A DNA stretch of 9,429 nt. It comes from PHAA01 sp034678805. Its GTDB lineage: Bacteria; Bacillota; Syntrophomonadia; Syntrophomonadales; Syntrophomonadaceae. The stretch is taken from NCBI GenBank assembly GCA_034678805.1, contig JAXDBN010000257.1, forward strand, positions 1 through 9,429, given 5' to 3'. Below are positions 5,537 through 9,429 of this stretch, one piece after another; within the stretch, counting starts at the first letter, position 1, and each line of letters opens with the position of its first letter. Both the position numbers and the translations under genes were made by a program. The notes under the pieces were generated by a model. That model did not search any database and was not told the DNA's origin. It saw only the letters and a program-made list of their open reading frames with translations.

Positions 5537-5893
5537 ATGTTTAAAGAGGACATGGACACAATAGCTAGCCACCTGGAAAACTTAGTCAGAAGCAAAACCA
5601 TAGTTGGCGATCCGATAACCGCCGGGACTGCGACCGTGATTCCGATCATTACTGCCAGTTTTGGATTTGGTTTAGGCAGCGGCGAAGGTACAGAATCCAC
5701 TAAAGGAGGAGGCAAAGGCAGCGGCGGAGGTGGCGGGGCCAAAATAAGTCCTACTGCTTTGTTGGTGGTAAAAGGAGACGATGTAGAAGTTTTCTCTCTG
5801 GGCGAGAAGGGCTCATTGGAAAAACTGATTAGCCTAGTGCCGGACTTCATCTCAAAAATCTCAGAGCTAAAGCCTAAAAAAACCGCCGAGTAA
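5537..5893 (+). CDS. ytfJ: GerW/YtfJ family sporulation protein
   Basis: 118 residues. The family pattern is clear: N-terminal helix (1-20), TIVGDPITAGTATVIPI (21-37), the strand SFGFGLGSGEG (41-51), a flexible glycine-rich linker with GGGKGSGGGGG (57-67), then KISPTALLVVKGDDVEVFSL (69-88) and a C-terminal helix ending in a lysine-rich tail. In Bacillus subtilis GerW (YtfJ) is made in the forespore and is needed for normal germination; a similar role here is inferred from homology. It follows the DUF2953 gene closely, behind a strong GAGGAGG (5523-5529) 7 bases before the ATG. No clear terminator separates it from the convergent hexokinase, which ends 45 bases away; the 12-base palindrome at 5898-5909 is too small. 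Stop is TAA. Confidence 0.92.
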   Translation: MFKEDMDTIASHLENLVRSKTIVGDPITAGTATVIPIITASFGFGLGSGEGTESTKGGGKGSGGGGGAKISPTALLVVKGDDVEVFSLGEKGSLEKLISLVPDFISKISELKPKKTAE

Positions 5894-5938
5894 TCATAGT
5901 GGTCCCACTCAAAGCCCATGGATATCCGGCATTAGCAT

Positions 5939-7216
5939 TTATAATTGCTTGTGCTGGTTATCTTTGGCCATAACTGCTGCAATGGCAGCCCCGATGCCTG
6001 ACGCGTCCTTAAAGAACTCAATTGCAATACCATTCTGGTAATCGCCGAAGACTTCCATCAATGTATTTTTCATTATCTGGGCGAATAAAGGCATTTTCTC
6101 ATAAATTGATCCATCTATTGCTATAATGTGATTATTTTGGTGATGGGGATCCATATAGTCTATGATCCCCACATACGTAGATGTTATCAGTCGGGCTGAC
6201 CTAATAATAAGGGACTCTGCAATACCTTTTATAATGTTTACATCGGGTAGATCAAAAATATCTGGTTCTTGCCCGAGTTTAAACACGCCCCCTGTTAGGA
6301 GCTCACAAATATGCCTAGATTCTATAGCATACTTATTGGTTATCAAATCGATGATGTGTTTGGAGTTGGAAAATATATACCTGGATTTGATTAAGTCTAA
6401 AAGAATCAAGCGGAATAATTCCCCCAGATATGCTCCAGAAACCATTTTTTCAAATCGTTGATGCTGCTTATTAAGGCTCTCTTCATCGATTAACCAGTCG
6501 TATTGGTTAAGTGGAAGAACCTGATTAAAGAAATTCCCGGACTCGATATTGATGATATGACTGTTATGGGCAACAAAACTGGAGTTATGACCGGTTCCGC
6601 AGATCGAGCCTATATCAGCGACACCATTTCGATAGGCAGCGGCCAGTAAAGTACCCACTGTATCATTTATGATGGCAACGGGTTTTATTCTATCCAAGCC
6701 TCTTTTATTTAAAGCGCTGATCAGTAAATTGCTGACATTCTGGCCCACTACCCCACCGGTGTTTATCTCTTTGGTCCACTCCAGCAATACAGCTGAATTT
6801 CGTCCCAACTGCCGGAATGGAAAGGAGAAACAATATCCCAGAAGATACTCCCGGTTATTTTCAGTAAACGTGCCAATCTCATAAGCAATGTAATCAAATA
6901 ATTGCTAGCTATCTATTGAAGCGTCTGTCAGATCAATTCCCCAACGGTTGTGCTTTAGACTAATAATGTGTTCCTTTAAAACACCATAAGTCCTATTTCC
7001 TTTCAACCTTATTAGCAACAGTCTCAGATTTGTGCCGCCAAAATCCAGAGCTAAGACCTCGGCCTGTTCTTCACCGGCAGGCCGGGTACAGGTACTATCC
7101 AATAATTTTAGACCGCAGACATCCGGTCTGTTGCTCAAGGCCGATTTAAATGCCGAAGCAATTGATAAAACCTTCTCAGGAGACACTGTAAGAGATTTTA
7201 AGATATCTTTATACAT
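5939..7216 (-). pseudogene. Eukaryotic-type hexokinase interrupted by one in-frame TAG
   Basis: One frame of 425 codons, normal for bacterial members of this family, with an amber codon at position 104 (6905-6907). The intact enzyme would phosphorylate glucose or another hexose with ATP. Before the stop: ALDFGGTNLR (56-65, ATP phosphate loop). After it: LFDYIAYEIGTF (106-117), FSFP (130-133), WTKEI (147-151), INDTVGTL (183-190, catalytic Asp185), GTGHNS (207-212), INIESGNF (222-229, glucose-binding Glu225; the usual Trp is Ser), FEKMVSGAYLGE (255-266) and DGSIYEKMP (368-376). Every substrate residue I can check is present, so the break is recent or tolerated. No ribosome binding site precedes a restart codon downstream. 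The ATG at 7216 has a weak, distant GAGGG. Either a young nonsense mutation, a readthrough gene or a sequencing error. Confidence 0.85.
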
Positions 7217-7236
7217 AATCTTATTATGCCCTCTTA

Positions 7237-7296
7237 TTAAGCCATAAACAGGCTAGTGCACTTTGATTCCTCGCTTAATAATAAAAGACCTAACAA
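7237..7296 (-). CDS. Possible 19-residue ORF upstream of hexokinase
   Basis: TTG at 7296 lies 6 bases after a perfect AAGGAGG (7303-7309) and opens a frame of 19 codons, MLGLLLLSEESKCTSLFMA, ending in TAA 20 bases before the hexokinase ATG. It begins with a short hydrophobic run. The frame differs from that of hexokinase, whose own ribosome binding site is weak. It may be a coupling leader, an independent peptide, or the remains of an older start made obsolete by an indel. No family is recognised. Confidence 0.3.
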   Translation of the reverse strand: MLGLLLLSEESKCTSLFMA

Positions 7297-7330
7297 CAGG
7301 AACCTCCTTCATCAATTATTAGACAGGTGG

Positions 7331-8719
7331 CTATACCTGGGAGGAACTTTTAGCCGGAATCTGGCATTTTTTGCTCCCCTCTTGTTCTTCTAAATTTCTC
7401 ATTTCAAAATACATCATGACAGCAGTCAAACATACCGCCAGTACATCAGCGGTAGGTGCGGAAATCCATACTCCTTTCAAACCCCAAAAATGAGGTAGAA
7501 TCAGCAGTGCAGGTATAAAGAAAAGTATCTGTCGGGACAAACTGAGCACCGCCGCCTGCCGTGCCTTGCCCACTGCCTGGAAATATGTCGAGCTAATTAC
7601 CTGAAAACCAACTATCCAGATCATCGCCAAATAGATCAGAATTGCATGTACGGTCAATTCAGTCAAGACTGTATCGCCCTGACTGAATAATCCAACTAAT
7701 TGTACGGGCCATATTCGAATAGCTATGAATCCAGCTAAAGATATCGCCGTCGCTGCCAGCACCGCAGTTTTCCATGTCTCTTTTACACGATGGTACTGCC
7801 TGGCTCCATAATTAAAGCCAACAATAGGCTGCGCCCCCTGGGATACTCCTAATACAGGCATGAATAAAAGAGTAGCAATACTGGTTATTATTCCGATGGC
7901 AGAAAGGGCCAGATCGCCACTGTAAGCTAAGAGAGTTTGGTTGAGAATTATCTGCTGTACGCTGGATGCTAATTGCAGCCCAAATGGAGCAAAGCCAATT
8001 GCCATAATCCCTGACAATATAGCCCACCGGGGCTGCAGATTACGCAGCCGGATTTTAACCAGGCTTTTTCCGGTATAAAAATAACCCATTACCCATACCG
8101 CGGAAACCAATTGCGAAGATACGGTGGCCAGGGCCGAACCTTTTATACCCAATTTGAGAATAAAAATGAATATATAATTGAGAACAATATTTACGACTGC
8201 TCCGAGAATTTGGGTGTACATTGATATTTTAGGATTACCTTCCGCCCTAATAAAATTATTAACCCCCATACCCAGCGATCCAAAAACCCCGCCCAGAACA
8301 ACTATATAGGTGAAGTCGCGGGCATAGGGCATAACCTCCGCGCTTGCACCGCAGGCAATTAAGATCTTATCTGAGAAGGCGAAAAATATTGCGGTAAATA
8401 TTAATGGTAAAAGGATTAGCATGGCAACACCATTACCGGCGATTTGTTCAGCTTCCTCTCTTTTTTGCTGACCTAACCGGATTGATATCAATGCGGTGGT
8501 TCCTACTCCAATGAAGATGGAAATTGCCAACATAATCGTCATAATTGGCAGTGCTACTGTAGTGGCGGCAATCGCCAGAGACCCTATCCCCCGCCCCACG
8601 AAGATTCGATCGACGACATTATAAAGCGAACTTACCAGCATACCTACAATCGCCGGCAGGGAGAAACTCCACAGCAGTTTACCTATACTTTTATTCAAAA
8701 GTTCAGCGGACCGATCCAT
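7331..8719 (-). CDS. MATE family multidrug/sodium antiporter
   Basis: Integral membrane exporter of about 462 residues with 12 predicted transmembrane helices in two related halves; the family expels drugs or metabolites using a Na+ or H+ gradient. Signatures, numbered from the upstream ATG at 8728: SLYNVVDRIFVGRGIG (34-49, with the family Asn37 and Asp40), RLGQQKREEAEQ (84-95), NFIRAEGNPK (158-167) and, in the second half, SQGAQPIVGFNYGARQYHRV (296-315), typical of the MepA-like branch. The tail (about 440-465) is polar and cytoplasmic. ATG at 8728 is 1 base from GGAG, whereas ATG at 8719 is 10 bases from it and gives MDRSAELLNKSIGKLLW; the second is preferred. Hexokinase follows 114 bases downstream without a terminator, so they may be cotranscribed. 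The substrate cannot be told. Stop is TAG. Confidence 0.93.
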   Translation of the reverse strand: MDRSAELLNKSIGKLLWSFSLPAIVGMLVSSLYNVVDRIFVGRGIGSLAIAATTVALPIMTIMLAISIFIGVGTTALISIRLGQQKREEAEQIAGNGVAMLILLPLIFTAIFFAFSDKILIACGASAEVMPYARDFTYIVVLGGVFGSLGMGVNNFIRAEGNPKISMYTQILGAVVNIVLNYIFIFILKLGIKGSALATVSSQLVSAVWVMGYFYTGKSLVKIRLRNLQPRWAILSGIMAIGFAPFGLQLASSVQQIILNQTLLAYSGDLALSAIGIITSIATLLFMPVLGVSQGAQPIVGFNYGARQYHRVKETWKTAVLAATAISLAGFIAIRIWPVQLVGLFSQGDTVLTELTVHAILIYLAMIWIVGFQVISSTYFQAVGKARQAAVLSLSRQILFFIPALLILPHFWGLKGVWISAPTADVLAVCLTAVMMYFEMRNLEEQEGSKKCQIPAKSSSQV

Positions 8720-8747
8720 AATTAACATTCTCCAACAGTAATTTTTT

Positions 8748-8778
8748 TGTTATTAAGAAGACTACATAGGGAATAACA
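8748..8778. repeat. Inverted repeat before the MATE ribosome binding site
   Basis: TGTTATT and AATAACA are perfect 7-base inverted repeats 17 bases apart, next to an A/T run. It could be an operator for a regulator or a leader stem; on the minus strand A residues follow it, so it is not a terminator. Confidence 0.3.
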
Positions 8779-8827
8779 TCGTGGTTTTTTTGATGGATAG
8801 TGAATATGTAAGAATGCACAAAGAATA

Positions 8828-8871
8828 AACCTTCTGGCCATACTATTACAGTTTAGCATAACAGGAAGGTT
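8828..8871 (-). repeat. Long hairpin in the MATE leader
   Basis: On the minus strand AACCTTC/GAAGGTT (7 pairs), a 2x2 internal loop, then nine more pairs ending in ATGCTA/TAGTAT enclose an 8-base loop (AACTGTAA). Three of the inner pairs are G-U on the minus strand and would be mismatches on the plus strand, so the fold belongs to MATE-direction RNA. No T run follows, so it is not a plain terminator. It lies about 110 bases before the MATE start and may be regulatory. Confidence 0.5.
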
Positions 8872-8971
8872 CATCTGCATATCCAGCTGTTTAATGGCAG
8901 AATTACATGATTTTAATCACTACGCAGAGCAAGCATTTTTTGTATAGTAATATGCGTATTTTGTGCAGACT

Positions 8972-9004
8972 AAAAGGGATCCGTTGATGATCTCAACGAA
9001 TCCC
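8972..9004 (-). terminator. Intrinsic terminator of the flavodoxin gene
   Basis: On the minus strand GGGATTCGTTGA and TCAACGGATCCC form twelve continuous pairs around a 5-base loop, followed by TTTTAGT. One pair (8981 with 8999) is G-U only on the minus strand. It begins about 40 bases past the flavodoxin stop. Confidence 0.85.
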
Positions 9005-9046
9005 TCGTTAGTCGAAAACACGTGATAGTAGTTATTTGGATGACTG

Positions 9047-9429
9047 CTATCCTTCCATCTCTTTACCTCTAATTGCATTATAGTTGTATGGATTAAATAT
9101 CTTAGCCCATTCTTTCATCTCTTTTACCACTTGTTCACTCAGGTCGCCATACCATTGAAACCATGGAGCAACGATCGTCGCGTTCCAGCTCTGAATTATC
9201 TGTTCCACCATTTCCCCGCAAAATTCGTCCCACAAGGTACAGCCAGTACCGAAAATAGCCGCCTTTTTCCCTTTAAGATCAACCGGACCTATCTGATCAT
9301 AAAATTCTTTATAATCATCCTCCAGTTCACCATTGTTCCAAGTTGATGATCCCAGGATTACCATTTCGTTATCGGTCATATCTTGGTGAGTTATATTGGA
9401 TACATCCTTCACCGTTACCTGATATCTCT
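9047..9429 (-). CDS. Flavodoxin, N-terminus beyond the window
   Basis: The C-terminal 127 or so residues of a flavodoxin, a small FMN-binding electron carrier of the cytoplasm. Numbered from the internal GTG at 9412, visible signatures are the strand MVILGSSTWNNGELEDDY (17-34), whose SSTWNNG loop contacts FMN with Trp25, and AAIFGTGCTLWDEFCGEMVE (51-70), whose 90s-type loop packs on the other face of the ring. A variable C-terminal helix with KEMKEWAKIF ends the fold. The frame stays open upstream of that GTG to the window edge (RYQVT...), and the usual N-terminal phosphate loop (TGNTE type) is missing, so about 35 residues lie outside and the GTG is not the start. It is closed by its own terminator. 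Stop is TAG. Confidence 0.9.
   Translation of the reverse strand, partial: RYQVTVKDVSNITHQDMTDNEMVILGSSTWNNGELEDDYKEFYDQIGPVDLKGKKAAIFGTGCTLWDEFCGEMVEQIIQSWNATIVAPWFQWYGDLSEQVVKEMKEWAKIFNPYNYNAIRGKEMEG

Larger units (their letters stand above)
8729..9046. other. Flavodoxin-MATE intergenic region and MATE leader
   Basis: About 320 bases with no gene. The minus strand holds the flavodoxin terminator (8972-9004), then an AT-rich stretch with no convincing -35/-10 pair, then a long hairpin (8828-8871) and a 7-base inverted repeat next to the MATE ribosome binding site (8748-8778). MATE must have a promoter here if it is not read through from flavodoxin. Confidence 0.5.

Noticed and set aside
5898..5909. 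AGTGG/CCACT palindrome between gerW and hexokinase as a terminator
   Set aside because: Only five pairs with a two-base loop and no T tract on either strand.
5407..5919. 170-codon minus-strand frame antisense to DUF2953 and gerW
   Set aside because: Its proline-rich run is the reverse of the glycine-rich linker of GerW; both plus-strand genes have clear family motifs and good ribosome binding sites.
1..9429. CRISPR arrays, tRNA or rRNA genes, insertion sequences, phage genes
   Set aside because: No regularly spaced repeats, cloverleaf or ribosomal RNA signatures, transposase motifs or phage proteins were seen.

Overview
The window looks like chromosomal DNA from a spore-forming, moderately low-GC member of the Clostridia. 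The signs are strong AAGGAGG-type ribosome binding sites, a GerW/YtfJ spore protein paired with a DUF2953 protein, and a DUF421-DUF4363 membrane pair. A small phasin-like protein would fit a storage-polymer-making lineage such as Syntrophomonadaceae, but that placement is a guess. Nothing points to a phage, plasmid or insertion sequence.

All recognised genes are on the minus strand except a central plus-strand block (4889-5893, and perhaps a small ORF at 4373-4648). In minus-strand transcription order from the right edge: a flavodoxin whose N-terminus lies outside the window, with its own terminator; a MATE exporter preceded by a structured leader; a tiny ORF and then a eukaryotic-type hexokinase broken by one in-frame TAG. 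On the plus strand, a DUF2953 membrane protein and GerW form a two-gene unit converging on the hexokinase. Further left on the minus strand are a PaaI-like thioesterase, metK (SAM synthetase) behind a long leader, the phasin-like protein, an intergenic region with a possible 9-residue ORF, and the DUF421-DUF4363 operon.

Most genes are single-gene units closed by hairpin terminators. In several of these the only imperfect pair becomes G-U on the minus strand, which shows the direction of transcription. Coupled units are DUF421-DUF4363, DUF2953-gerW and possibly MATE-tiny ORF-hexokinase.

The points most worth a second look are: (1) the hexokinase amber codon, which has an intact active site on both sides and is followed by CAA TTA, the leaky-stop context of tobacco mosaic virus; (2) the metK leader, which has a promoter, an early intrinsic terminator and a possible antiterminator but no S-box core that I can see; (3) a strong minus-strand terminator at 4489-4520 with no recognisable minus-strand gene before it; (4) two tiny ORFs behind perfect Shine-Dalgarno sequences. 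I found no clearly new multi-gene system.
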